The notes beneath the pieces were generated by a model, which saw only the letters and a program-made list of their open reading frames with translations, did not search any database and was not told the origin of the DNA. The position numbers and the translations under genes are program-made. Positions 35,420 to 43,544 of a stretch of DNA of 64,000 nucleotides are shown here, piece after piece. Source of the DNA: Methylobacterium gossipiicola (GTDB taxonomy: Bacteria; Pseudomonadota; Alphaproteobacteria; Rhizobiales; Beijerinckiaceae); NCBI RefSeq assembly GCF_900113485.1, contig NZ_FOPM01000005.1:180727-244726 (forward strand), in the 5' to 3' direction. Each line of letters starts with the position of its first letter. Positions within the stretch are counted from its first letter, which is position 1.

Positions 35420-35962
35420 TCAGCCGCCCAACGGGTAGACAGCCTCGACGAGGTAGGGACCGCCGCCCGTGGAGGCGCGGGCCGAGAACAGGGTGACGTG
35501 CGTCGCGGTGAACGGCCGGGGCGGGAAGAACCCAGCCTCCGCGAGGTAGTGCGCCACTTGAGGCGCGCGAACCTGCCGATTGAAGCGGGCGAGGGTGACG
35601 TGCGGTGTGAACCGGCGCGTATCGGGCTCCGCTCCGGCATCGCGGGAGATCCGTTCGTGCTCCGCCTGTAAGTCCGACAGGTCCAGATTGGCCGCGACCG
35701 TCGCCAGGAGCGAGCGTGGCTTGTCATTCCCGAACACCCCGAGGCCATCGAGGACCAGATCCAGGGGAGGGCGGATGCGTGCGGCGACGAGCCCCTCGTG
35801 CAAGGCTTCCGCCACGGTCTCGTCGACATCCCCGAGAAAACGCAGGGTGATGTGATAGTCGGACGGTTCGATCCAGCGGGCGCCCTCCAGGGCGCCCCGC
35901 GCCCGGGCGAGGTGCTCGGCGACTTCGGACGGCAGGGCGATCCCGGTGAACAAGCGCGGCAT
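35420..35962 (-). CDS. thpR: RNA 2',3'-cyclic phosphodiesterase
   Basis: A 180-residue 2H phosphoesterase. The two HxTx motifs are HITL (about residues 42-45) and HVTL (about 122-125). The N-terminal RLFTGIALP opening is typical of ThpR (LigT). It opens 2',3'-cyclic phosphates at RNA ends in vitro; its cellular role is unclear. Its ATG shares a base with the stop of the upstream esterase gene, so the two are co-transcribed. Confidence 0.9.
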   Translation of the reverse strand: MPRLFTGIALPSEVAEHLARARGALEGARWIEPSDYHITLRFLGDVDETVAEALHEGLVAARIRPPLDLVLDGLGVFGNDKPRSLLATVAANLDLSDLQAEHERISRDAGAEPDTRRFTPHVTLARFNRQVRAPQVAHYLAEAGFFPPRPFTATHVTLFSARASTGGGPYLVEAVYPLGG

Positions 35963-36642
35963 CAGCGGCTCACGGCCTGGAGACGGTCGAGGAAAGTCTC
36001 GACGCTCGGCAGGATGCCCGCCACGATGGTCTCGACGCCCTTCACGTTGGGATGGAGCCGGTCATCGAGGTTGTAGGCCTTGTCGCCCGCGATCCCGTCG
36101 AGGAAGAACGGGTACAGGATGAGGCCATGCTCCTTCGCGAGATCCGGATAGATCGCGTCGAACCGGGCGACGTAATCCGGGCCGAGATTCGGCGCCGCCT
36201 TCATACCGGCGAGCATCACCGGGATGTGACGCGCCTTGAGGCGGGTGATGATGGTGTCGAGGGCCTTGCGGGTCACGGCCGGATCGGTGCCGCGCAGCAT
36301 GTCGTTGGCGCCGAGTTCGAGGATCACCCCATCGGTCCCGTCCGGCACCGACCAGTCGAGGCGGTCGAGGCCGCCCGTGCTGGTGTCGCCCGAGACACCC
36401 GCATTGGCGATGGTGACCGCTCGGCCCTTGTCGCGCAGCGCCCGTTCGAGCACCGCCGGGAAGGCGGCGGAAGCCGGCAGCCGGTAGCCGGCCGTGAGGC
36501 TGTCGCCGAACGCCACCAGCGAGACGGGTCGTTCGCCCGACGCCGTCCGGGCAGGAGAGGCGGCGAGACCGAGTGCGGCAAACAGCGCCATCAGGCCGAC
36601 CATGACAAAGCGGCCGTGGCGCCGTGCGGCGCGGCGGGCCAT
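35962..36642 (-). CDS. tesA: TesA-like SGNH arylesterase/lysophospholipase, exported
   Basis: About 226 residues: signal peptide (GRFVMVGLMALFAALGLAASPARTA) and an SGNH hydrolase with blocks GDSLTAGY (Ser nucleophile), NAGVSGDT, ELGANDML and DRLHPN (Asp and His). It cleaves esters or lysophospholipids in the periplasm. ATG at 36642 is chosen; an ATG at 36603 is also possible. It is divergent from the ybbA/ybbP-like ABC genes, the usual arrangement in proteobacteria. Confidence 0.88.
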   Translation of the reverse strand: MARRAARRHGRFVMVGLMALFAALGLAASPARTASGERPVSLVAFGDSLTAGYRLPASAAFPAVLERALRDKGRAVTIANAGVSGDTSTGGLDRLDWSVPDGTDGVILELGANDMLRGTDPAVTRKALDTIITRLKARHIPVMLAGMKAAPNLGPDYVARFDAIYPDLAKEHGLILYPFFLDGIAGDKAYNLDDRLHPNVKGVETIVAGILPSVETFLDRLQAVSR

Positions 36643-36739
36643 ATCGGCACCATGTGATTTCCAACACCGACGCATTCCGGCAAAACCCCGCCCCTGACTT
36701 CAGCGATACCCCGTCTCCACACAGATCGGTTTCCCAACG

Positions 36740-37447
36740 ATGTCCGGCAAGGCCGACCCCGCTCATGCTCCCCCCGCCATCTCCCTCGCCGGGGTCGATC
36801 TCAGCCTCGGGCGCGGCGCGGCTCGCGTTCACGTCCTGCGGGGCATCTCCCTTGACGTGGCTGCGGGCGAGGCGGTCGGACTCGTCGGCCCCTCGGGATC
36901 GGGCAAGTCGACCTTATTGATGGTCATGGCCGGTCTGGAGCGGCCGGATGCGGGCGCGATCACCGTGGAGGGCACCGATCTCGGCCGCCTCGACGAGGAT
37001 GCCCTGGCCCGGTTTCGTGGCCGGCGGATCGGGATCGTGTTCCAGGCCTTCCACCTCGTGCCGACCATGACGGCCCTGGAGAACGTGGCCCTGCCCCTCG
37101 AACTCGCCGACAAGCCCGACGCGCATGCGCGGGCGAAGGCGGAACTCGAAGCCGTCGGCCTCGGCCACCGCCTGCATCACTATCCGGCTCAGCTGTCGGG
37201 CGGTGAACAGCAGCGCGTCGCCATCGCGCGGGCCATCGCGCCCGATCCGGCGATCCTCGTCGCCGACGAACCCACGGGCAACCTGGACGAGGCCACGGGG
37301 CGGCAGATCGTGGATCTGCTCTTCGCCCTTAAGCGCGACCGGGGGGCCACCCTCGTCCTCGTCACCCACGATCCCGGCCTCGCCCGGCTCTGCGACCGGA
37401 CCGTGAGCCTGCGCTCCGGCCGGGTCGAAGCGGCCCTGGCGGCCTGA
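36740..37447 (+). CDS. ybbA: ABC transporter ATPase, YbbA/LolD-like
   Basis: A 235-residue ATPase: Walker A GPSGSGKST at about 54-62, signature LSGGEQQRVAIARAI, Walker B AILVADEPTGNLDEATG and H-loop VTHD. This is the MacB/LolD-type subfamily that pairs with FtsX-like permeases. The permease follows after two bases. The tesA-ybbA-ybbP arrangement suggests export or removal of a lipid- or membrane-related molecule; the substrate is not known. Confidence 0.9.
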   Translation: MSGKADPAHAPPAISLAGVDLSLGRGAARVHVLRGISLDVAAGEAVGLVGPSGSGKSTLLMVMAGLERPDAGAITVEGTDLGRLDEDALARFRGRRIGIVFQAFHLVPTMTALENVALPLELADKPDAHARAKAELEAVGLGHRLHHYPAQLSGGEQQRVAIARAIAPDPAILVADEPTGNLDEATGRQIVDLLFALKRDRGATLVLVTHDPGLARLCDRTVSLRSGRVEAALAA

Positions 37448-37449
37448 CC

Positions 37450-40029
37450 ATGCACGGACCCGCTCCCGCCCTCAGGCCCCGCCCGCGTCGCCTTGGGGTG
37501 CCCCTGACCTTTCGCCTCGCCCTGCGCGAGCTGCGCGGCGGCCTCGCGGGCTTTGCCGTGTTCCTCGCCTGCATCGCCCTAGGAGTCGCGGCCATCGCGG
37601 GCGTCGCCTCCATCGCCCGGTCGCTGACGGACGGCCTCGGCCGCGAGGGCGCCCGCATCCTCGGCGGCGACCTCACCTACAGCCTCATCAATCGCGAGGC
37701 GACGCCGGACGAGCGGGCCGTGCTCGAAGCCCAGGGGCGCGTCACCGTGGTGACGACCCTGCGGGCCATGGCGCTCGCCGGCGGCGACAAGGGCGCGGCC
37801 CTCGTCGAACTCAAGGCCGTGGGGGAAGGCTACCCGGCAACGGGCGACCTCGTCACCGAACCGGTCGGGCCCTTGGCGAGCCTGCTCGCGGAATCGGACG
37901 GGGCCTATGGCGCCGTGGTCGATCCCGTGCTGCTCACCCGCCTCGACCTCAAGCTCGGGGACCGCATCACCGTGGCGGGCACACCCATCGTGGTCCGCGC
38001 GACCTTGATTTCGGAGCCGGACCGCATCGCCGCCGGTATCGGCTTCGGCCCACGGGTCATCGTCTCCCGCGCCGCCCTCGACGCCACTGGCCTCGTTCAG
38101 CCGGGCAGCCTCAACCGCTGGAGCTACCGTCTACAATTGCCCGACGCGAGCGACGCCGAGATCGAGCGCCGCGCCGCCGCCATCGCGGCCGCCTCGCCCG
38201 ACGCTGGTTGGGAGATGCGCGCTCGCTCCAATGCCGATCCGCGCTTTGCAAAAAGCATCGAGCGCTTCACCCAGTTTCTCACCCTCGTGGGCCTCACCGC
38301 CCTCATCGTCGGCGGCGTCGGCGTCGGCAACGCGGTGGCGGCCTTCGTCGAACGCAAGCGCGGCTCCATTGCCACCCTCAAGAGCGTCGGCGCCCCCGGC
38401 GGACAGGTGGTCGCCCTCTATCTCACCCAGGTGATGCTCATCGCCGGACTCGCGACCACCATCGGCCTCGCCCTCGGCGCGGGCCTGCCCTTCGCCGTCG
38501 ACGCCCTGTTCCACGATGCCCTGCCGCTGCCCCTCAATCCGACCATCGCCCCCGGCGAACTGGCGCTCGCCGCCGCCTATGGCCTGCTGACGGCCCTGGC
38601 CTTCGCGATCCTGCCCCTGGGACGCGCCCACGACATTCCCGTCTCGGGCCTGTTCCGCGATGTGGTCGATCCGGGCTCCGTGAAGACGCGCCTGCGCTAC
38701 CGGTTCATTCTGGCGGCGGCCCTCGCCGGGCTGGTGGGGCTCGCCGTCGCCACGGCCTTCGACCGGCGCCTCGCCCTCATCTTCATCGCCGCCGCCGCGA
38801 TCGCCTTCGGCCTGCTGCGCCTCGTCGCCCTTGGCCTCATGGCGCTCGCCCGCCGCCTGCCGCGCCCGCGCTCGGCAGCCCCCCGGCTGGCGCTGGCCAA
38901 CCTTCACCGGCCCGGCGCGCTCACCCCCGCCATCGTGCTGTCCCTGGGGCTCGGCGTGACCCTCCTCGTGGCGCTCAGCCTCATCGACGCCAACGTGCGC
39001 AACACCCTCAGCCGGTCCCTGCCGGCCCGGGCGCCGAACCTGTTCTTCCTCGACATCCCGGCTGCAGAGGCCGACGGCTTCCACGCTTTCCTCGGCACGG
39101 AGGCACCCGGCGCCAAGATCGAGCGCGTGCCGATGATGCGCGGGCGCATCACCGCCCTCGACGGCGTACCCGTCGCGGCGATCAAGCCCCCGGAGGACGC
39201 CGCCTGGGTCCTCGATGGCGATCGGGGCATCACCTACGCGGAGGATGTCCCCGAAGGATCCCGGATCGTCGCCGGCTCGTGGTGGAACGCCGAACAGGCG
39301 CGCACGCCCCTCGTCTCGTTCGACGCCGAACTGGCCCGCAGCCTGAACCTATCGGTGGGCAGCACCGTGACGGTGAACGTCCTCGGGCGGACGCTGGAGG
39401 CGAAAATCGCCAACCTGCGCAAGGTCGAGTGGCGGTCGCTGGGCATCAATTTCGTGATGGTGTTCTCCCCCGGCACCTTCCGGGGGGCGCCGCACTCCGA
39501 CCTCGCGACCTTGACCCTCCCGAACGGCCCCGATGCCAAGGCTGAGGCCGTAATCCTGCGCGACGTCGCCCGTGCCTATCCGTCCGTCACCAGCATCCGG
39601 GTCAAGGAGGCCCTGGAGGCCGTCAACGAAGTGGTGGGAAAGCTCGTCCTGGCGATCCGGGGGGCCAGCGGCATCGCCGTGGTGGCGAGCCTGTTCGTCC
39701 TCGCCGGCGCCCTGGCGGCGGGCCACCGCGCCCGCCTCTATGACGCCGTGGTGCTGAAGGTGCTCGGCGCGACGCGGCGACGGCTTCTGACCGCCTATAC
39801 CCTGGAATACGGCGCCCTGGGCCTAGCCACGGCGATCTTCGGCGTGCTGGCCGGCACCCTGGCCGGCTGGGTCATCGTCACCCGGGTGATGAAGCTCGAA
39901 TTCACGCCCGATGTTTCCGGCGCCCTGCTGGTCGCGGCCTCGGCGGTGGTGTTCGCCATCGGTCTGGGCCTCGCGGGCACTTGGCGCATCCTCGGTCGCA
40001 AGCCGGCTTCCTACCTGCGACAGCTCTGA
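37450..40029 (+). CDS. ybbP: FtsX-like ABC permease, YbbP type
   Basis: An 859-residue permease with about ten membrane helices: one near the N-terminus (LAGFAVFLACIALGVAAIAG), a cluster at about 270-430, another at about 490-520 and a final group at 730-850. Two large periplasmic MacB-type regions lie between. It pairs with the YbbA-like ATPase. Family members drive conformational change or extraction of membrane-embedded molecules rather than classical solute flux. Length fits YbbP. Confidence 0.88.
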   Translation: MHGPAPALRPRPRRLGVPLTFRLALRELRGGLAGFAVFLACIALGVAAIAGVASIARSLTDGLGREGARILGGDLTYSLINREATPDERAVLEAQGRVTVVTTLRAMALAGGDKGAALVELKAVGEGYPATGDLVTEPVGPLASLLAESDGAYGAVVDPVLLTRLDLKLGDRITVAGTPIVVRATLISEPDRIAAGIGFGPRVIVSRAALDATGLVQPGSLNRWSYRLQLPDASDAEIERRAAAIAAASPDAGWEMRARSNADPRFAKSIERFTQFLTLVGLTALIVGGVGVGNAVAAFVERKRGSIATLKSVGAPGGQVVALYLTQVMLIAGLATTIGLALGAGLPFAVDALFHDALPLPLNPTIAPGELALAAAYGLLTALAFAILPLGRAHDIPVSGLFRDVVDPGSVKTRLRYRFILAAALAGLVGLAVATAFDRRLALIFIAAAAIAFGLLRLVALGLMALARRLPRPRSAAPRLALANLHRPGALTPAIVLSLGLGVTLLVALSLIDANVRNTLSRSLPARAPNLFFLDIPAAEADGFHAFLGTEAPGAKIERVPMMRGRITALDGVPVAAIKPPEDAAWVLDGDRGITYAEDVPEGSRIVAGSWWNAEQARTPLVSFDAELARSLNLSVGSTVTVNVLGRTLEAKIANLRKVEWRSLGINFVMVFSPGTFRGAPHSDLATLTLPNGPDAKAEAVILRDVARAYPSVTSIRVKEALEAVNEVVGKLVLAIRGASGIAVVASLFVLAGALAAGHRARLYDAVVLKVLGATRRRLLTAYTLEYGALGLATAIFGVLAGTLAGWVIVTRVMKLEFTPDVSGALLVAASAVVFAIGLGLAGTWRILGRKPASYLRQL

Positions 40030-40042
40030 TTAAAGATGCAAA

Positions 40043-40080
40043 GCCTGTTTTAATCCCGGATTAAACCAATAAAATCAGGC
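40043..40080. promoter_or_regulatory. AT-rich nested inverted repeat upstream of the BI-1 gene
   Basis: A perfect TTTAATCC-C-GGATTAAA palindrome at 40049-40065 sits inside looser outer arms GCCTGTTTTA (40043-40052) and TAAAATCAGGC (40070-40080). In so GC-rich a genome it stands out. It could be an operator of the following Bax-inhibitor gene or a terminator of ybbP, but no T-run follows. Confidence 0.4.
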
Positions 40081-40243
40081 CCCGATCCCTGGAGATTCAC
40101 CATCCGAAGCTCAGCCGGCCCCTTGTGCGGCCGGGGGCGACGGAACATATTTATGACTGAGGCATCCCAGGATGCCAGAGGTCCTGTGCGTGAGCCTCGG
40201 TTCGTCAAATCACACGCTGAGAGAGTTTCCAAAGGAATCTCCC

Positions 40244-41011
40244 ATGGCATTCGACAACAGCCCCTTCCGGGTCGGCGCCCAGCCGACGGGATACGCCGGC
40301 AGCCAGGTCGACATCGACCAGGGCCTGCGCGCCTTCATGCTCGGCGTCTACAACAACATGGTCATTGGCCTCGGGATCTCGGGTCTCGTGGCCCTCGGCC
40401 TCAACATGGCCGCCGTTGCCCAGACGGCGACCGGCCGCATGGCGCTGACGCCGTTCGGCCAGCTCCTCTACACCAGCCCGCTCAAGTGGGTGATCATGCT
40501 GGCGCCGCTGGCCTTCATCTTCATCTTCTCCATGCGGATGGATCGCATGTCGGCGGCCTCGGCCCGCATGACCTTCTTCGCCTTCGCGGCGGTGATGGGC
40601 GCGTCCATGTCCTCGCTGCTCCTCGTGTTCACGGGTGCCAGCGTCGTGCGGGTGTTCTTCATCACGGCGGCGACCTTCGGCGGCCTCAGCCTCTACGGCT
40701 ACACAACCAAGCGCAGCCTGTCGGGAATGGGCTCGTTCCTGATGATGGGCCTCATCGGCCTCATCATCGCCTCGCTGGTGAACATCTTCATGGCCTCGTC
40801 GGCCCTGCAGTTCGCCATCTCGGTCATCGGCGTGCTCATCTTCGCGGGCCTCACCGCCTACGACACGCAGAAGCTGAAGGAAATGTATCTCTACAGCGGC
40901 GCCGATGCCGAGGGTGCGGCCAAGATGTCGGTGAACGGCGCCCTGACGCTCTATCTGGACTTCATCAACATGTTCCAGATGCTGCTCTCGCTCCTGGGTG
41001 ACCGCCGCTAA
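40244..41011 (+). CDS. Bax-inhibitor-1/YccA family membrane protein
   Basis: A 255-residue protein with seven predicted helices. The opening region QGLRAFMLGVYNNMVIGLGISG and the last block FAGLTAYDTQKLKEMY (with the conserved Asp) are characteristic of the BI-1 family. Members act as pH-sensitive Ca2+ leak channels or modulate FtsH protease (YccA). ATG 40244 has an AAAGGA ribosome site and starts the conserved sequence; the longer frame to 40172 is rejected. A strong terminator follows. Confidence 0.9.
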   Translation: MAFDNSPFRVGAQPTGYAGSQVDIDQGLRAFMLGVYNNMVIGLGISGLVALGLNMAAVAQTATGRMALTPFGQLLYTSPLKWVIMLAPLAFIFIFSMRMDRMSAASARMTFFAFAAVMGASMSSLLLVFTGASVVRVFFITAATFGGLSLYGYTTKRSLSGMGSFLMMGLIGLIIASLVNIFMASSALQFAISVIGVLIFAGLTAYDTQKLKEMYLYSGADAEGAAKMSVNGALTLYLDFINMFQMLLSLLGDRR

Positions 41012-41029
41012 GGCGCCCCGCAGTCACAG

Positions 41030-41075
41030 AATGAGAAAGGCCCCGGCGGGTGACCGCCGGGGCCTTTCTCATTTT
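41030..41075. terminator. bidirectional Rho-independent terminator
   Basis: A 20-bp perfect stem (AATGAGAAAGGCCCCGGCGG and its complement) with a GTGA loop, flanked by T-rich sequence on the plus strand (ATTTTAA). It lies between the convergent BI-1 and DUF2794 genes and should serve both. Confidence 0.85.
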
Positions 41076-41086
41076 AAGTCACCCGA

Positions 41087-41461
41087 TCAGACACTGCGCA
41101 GGGGTGGCTCGAGGACGCCGAGCACGCGGGCGAGATCCTGTCCGCGCTTCATCACGAGGCCGGAGGCTGCCACGACAGCGTAGGCACCCTGGCGGCGAGC
41201 AAGCTTGGGGTCCTTCTCCACGCGATAGAGCGGCATCTCGGAGGTGCGCCGGTAGATCGAGAACACCGCCTTGTCGCGCCGGAAGTCGAGGGCGTAGTCG
41301 CGCCACTCTCCCGCCGCCACCATGCGTCCGTAGAGGTTGAACAGGACACGCAACTCAGCCCGGTCGAAGGCGATCTGCGGAGTGACGGGCGCCGAGGGGA
41401 AGGGAATGATCCGGGCCACCGGATCGGACAGACTTGGGTCGACGCTGGTCCGCTCGCTCAT
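41087..41461 (-). CDS. DUF2794 protein
   Basis: A 124-residue protein with the DUF2794 core: FDRAELRVLFNLYGRMVAAGEWRDYALDFRRDKAVFSIYRRTSEMPLYRVEKDPKLARRQGAY. It is small, soluble and found across alphaproteobacteria; its function is unknown. I chose ATG at 41461 (MSERTSVDP) because the longer frame upstream is Arg/Pro-rich noise. It is divergent from the candidate RNA/bluB region. Confidence 0.88.
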   Translation of the reverse strand: MSERTSVDPSLSDPVARIIPFPSAPVTPQIAFDRAELRVLFNLYGRMVAAGEWRDYALDFRRDKAVFSIYRRTSEMPLYRVEKDPKLARRQGAYAVVAASGLVMKRGQDLARVLGVLEPPLRSV

Positions 41462-41679
41462 CGTCACTCCTGATCGCAGTGTCATGAAGCTGTGATGATG
41501 GTCCCGCACTCCAGGCCCCGCAAGGGCGGCGGGCGGATCGGACACCGGCGGGCCGCGCCTGCGTGTACGACATCCACGACTTGCGCCCCGGAGGGTGCCG
41601 CTTCGTGCGGTGGCACACCACCACGATTTCGCCCCGATAAAGCCGTGCCGCCGCCGCGATGACACGGCATACGTGTTGC

Positions 41680-41830
41680 CGAACCTCGTCGGTCTCGTCG
41701 GCCGGCTTTCTGCCCGAACCTCACGCTCCCCAGCGCTCGGGCAGGGACCGGCCCCCACGAACCGACACTCCAGAGGTTTCGAGACCCAAGGACTTCAGGG
41801 CCGCCTCTTTTCAGAGTGCGGCCTTTTTTT
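41680..41830 (+). ncRNA. candidate structured RNA upstream of bluB
   Basis: The plus strand can fold into a rod of about 100 bases: paired blocks CGAACCTC, GTCGGT, TCGT, GGCCGG and CTGCCCGA (41680-41717) meet TCGGGCAG, CCGGCC, ACGA, ACCGAC and GAGGTTTCG (41737-41781) in order, with small internal loops and a hairpin tip. An intrinsic terminator follows at 41799-41830. No plus-strand gene lies upstream that would need this terminator. It could be a free small RNA (rod shape as in 6S or SRP RNA, though I find no SRP GGAA-loop motif) or a leader controlling bluB. Identification is open. Confidence 0.5.
41799..41830 (+). terminator. Rho-independent terminator before bluB
   Basis: GGCCGC-CTCT and AGAG-T-GCGGCC arms around a TTTC loop, followed by seven T. 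It ends transcription on the plus strand 25 bases before the bluB ATG, so either an upstream RNA ends here or bluB is attenuated. Confidence 0.82.
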
Positions 41831-41855
41831 CGGGCCTCTCCCGGCGCCAGGGTCT

Positions 41856-42545
41856 ATGAGGGTCGTGGCGCTTCGCGTGGGACGATGGGTTCCACCTTCG
41901 GGACGATCAGTCTTGGTCCAGTTCGACACCGGCTTCCGTCAGACCCTCGCGGACCTGTTCGCGTGGCGCCGTGACGTGCGCCGCTTCCGGGCCGATCCCG
42001 TCGACGACGCGCTCCTGCGCCATTGCCTCGACCTCGCCTGTCTGAGCCCCTCGGTGGGCAACAGCCAGCCCTGGCGCTTCGTTCGGGTGGGGGATGCCGC
42101 CCGGCGCGCGGCGGTGGTACGGAGTTTTGAGCGCTGCAACGCCGCCGCCGCCGCTGGCTACGCCGCAGAGCGACGGGAAGCCTACCTCCGCCTCAAGCTC
42201 TCGGGCCTGCGGGATGCACCGGTCCACCTCGCGGTGTTCTGCGACGAGGGCGCGGAGACGGGATACGGCCTCGGCCGCGTCACCATGCCGGAAATGCTGC
42301 GCTACTCCGTGGTCGGCGCCGTGCAGACCTTCTGGCTCGCGGCCCGCGCGCATGGGCTCGGAGTCGGCTGGGTGTCGATCATCGAGCCGGAAACCGTCAG
42401 CACGGCCCTCGACGTGCCCCGCACCTGGCACCTCGTCGCCTATCTATGCGTCGGCTTCCCCCTGGAGGAACACGCCGACCCCGAACTCGTCCGCCACGGT
42501 TGGCAGGACCGGATCGCCGCCGCGGCGGACCTCGTCGAGCGTTGA
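41856..42545 (+). CDS. bluB: 5,6-dimethylbenzimidazole synthase
   Basis: About 229 residues of the BluB nitroreductase-like flavin enzyme: AWRRDVRRFRADPVDD, ACLSPSVGNSQPWRFVRV, NAAAAAGYAAERREAYLRLKLSG, VFCDEGAETGYGLGRVTMPEML and LGVGWVSIIEP are all close to known BluB proteins. It breaks down FMNH2 with oxygen to make the lower ligand of vitamin B12. The start is uncertain: ATG 41856 or TTG 41913, which would begin closer to the fold. Upstream lies the RNA/terminator candidate. Methylotrophs with the ethylmalonyl-CoA pathway need B12 for their mutases. Confidence 0.9.
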   Translation: MRVVALRVGRWVPPSGRSVLVQFDTGFRQTLADLFAWRRDVRRFRADPVDDALLRHCLDLACLSPSVGNSQPWRFVRVGDAARRAAVVRSFERCNAAAAAGYAAERREAYLRLKLSGLRDAPVHLAVFCDEGAETGYGLGRVTMPEMLRYSVVGAVQTFWLAARAHGLGVGWVSIIEPETVSTALDVPRTWHLVAYLCVGFPLEEHADPELVRHGWQDRIAAAADLVER

Positions 42546-42733
42546 GGCGCCATCAAGGTTACGCGGCCACGAAGACGCAGGCTCGCAATCGAAGACGCGG
42601 GGAAAGCTCGATCTTTACCCTCCCGGTAAGTTCGACGTGGTTTTCCCCAAGGACCGATACGACTTAATCGGAACGGCAACCTTGGCCGTGAATTGTCGTC
42701 GTCAGGATCGTGATGCTTGACGGAGACGGGACG

Positions 42734-43237
42734 ATGATGGGTGTGAGGGAATGCGCCGTCGCTGCGGCGGCTTGCTGGCTCGCGACGGCGCCCGTCGCCG
42801 CCCGCGAGGTAGTGGCGTTTCAGGAGGATGTCGGCCCCGGCACCGTGGTGGTGCACACGGCGGCGCGACAGCTCTATTTTGTGAATGGTGACGGCACGGC
42901 CATCCGTTACCCCGTGGCGGTGGGCAAGCCCGGCAAGCAATGGACCGGCGCCCGCGAGATCGATGGCAAATACGTTCAACCGGCCTGGTCACCGCCGCGC
43001 GAGGTGAAGCGCGACAATCCGCGCCTGCCCAACATCATCGCGGGCGGCGCGCCCAACAATCCCATGGGCTCGGCGGCCCTCACCCTTTCGGGGGGCGAGT
43101 ACGCCATCCACGGCACTAACCGTCCGAGCTCCATCGGCTCCTACGCCTCGTATGGCTGCATCCGCATGTACAATCAGGATGTGGTCGATCTCTACAGCCG
43201 GGTCTCCGTCGGCACACCGGTCTACGTGGTTCGCTGA
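42734..43237 (+). CDS. L,D-transpeptidase (YkuD family), exported
   Basis: A 167-residue protein with a signal peptide (VAAAACWLATAPVAA) and YkuD domain. Active-site residues are intact: His126 in IHGTN, Cys142 in SYGCIR, Arg144. It should form 3-3 cross-links or couple proteins to peptidoglycan in the periplasm. ATG 42734 (followed by another at 42737) is preceded by a GGAG-containing ribosome site; GTG 42710 is less likely. Its stop is six bases from the end of the convergent DUF1674 gene. Confidence 0.9.
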   Translation: MMGVRECAVAAAACWLATAPVAAREVVAFQEDVGPGTVVVHTAARQLYFVNGDGTAIRYPVAVGKPGKQWTGAREIDGKYVQPAWSPPREVKRDNPRLPNIIAGGAPNNPMGSAALTLSGGEYAIHGTNRPSSIGSYASYGCIRMYNQDVVDLYSRVSVGTPVYVVR

Positions 43238-43243
43238 TCGACT

Positions 43244-43477
43244 TCAGAAATCAACCGCGATGCCCTTGATCTCCCAATCGTCGTAGCGGACCGGCTCCAG
43301 GCCGCCGCGCCCCTGACGTTCACGGGCGGCGGCGATCTCGGCGGCCCGCGCGTCGATGGCCTGCCGGCGTGCTTCGGCCTCGGCCAGCGCCCGCATGGCG
43401 GCTGGCGAAAGAGGCGGCCGCGGCGGGCTGTCCGGTCCGGCGTTTTCCGTGTCGTCCTCGATGGGCATGGGTTGCAT
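43244..43477 (-). CDS. DUF1674/SDHAF4-like succinate dehydrogenase assembly factor
   Basis: A 77-residue protein ending RGGLEPVRYDDWEIKGIAVDF, the DUF1674 signature shared with eukaryotic SDHAF4, which helps FAD-loaded SdhA join SdhB. The N-terminal half is a Pro/Ala-rich disordered stretch with a helical AEAEARRQAID segment. Either ATG 43477 or 43468 could start it. The sdhCDAB operon is 10 kb away in this same window. Role is inferred from the family. Confidence 0.85.
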   Translation of the reverse strand: MQPMPIEDDTENAGPDSPPRPPLSPAAMRALAEAEARRQAIDARAAEIAAARERQGRGGLEPVRYDDWEIKGIAVDF

Positions 43478-43544
43478 CTCGGCGGCGAGGGGTGAAAGGG
43501 CTTTGGAACGAGAAGGCCCGGTTCGGGCCGATCCTAACGGAGAG

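Noticed and set aside
41461..41855. Cobalamin riboswitch upstream of bluB
   Set aside because: A CAGGGACCGGCC stretch recalls the B12 box, but the other conserved blocks (GCCACTG, GGGAA-GGTG, CCCGCAACTG) are missing in the right order.
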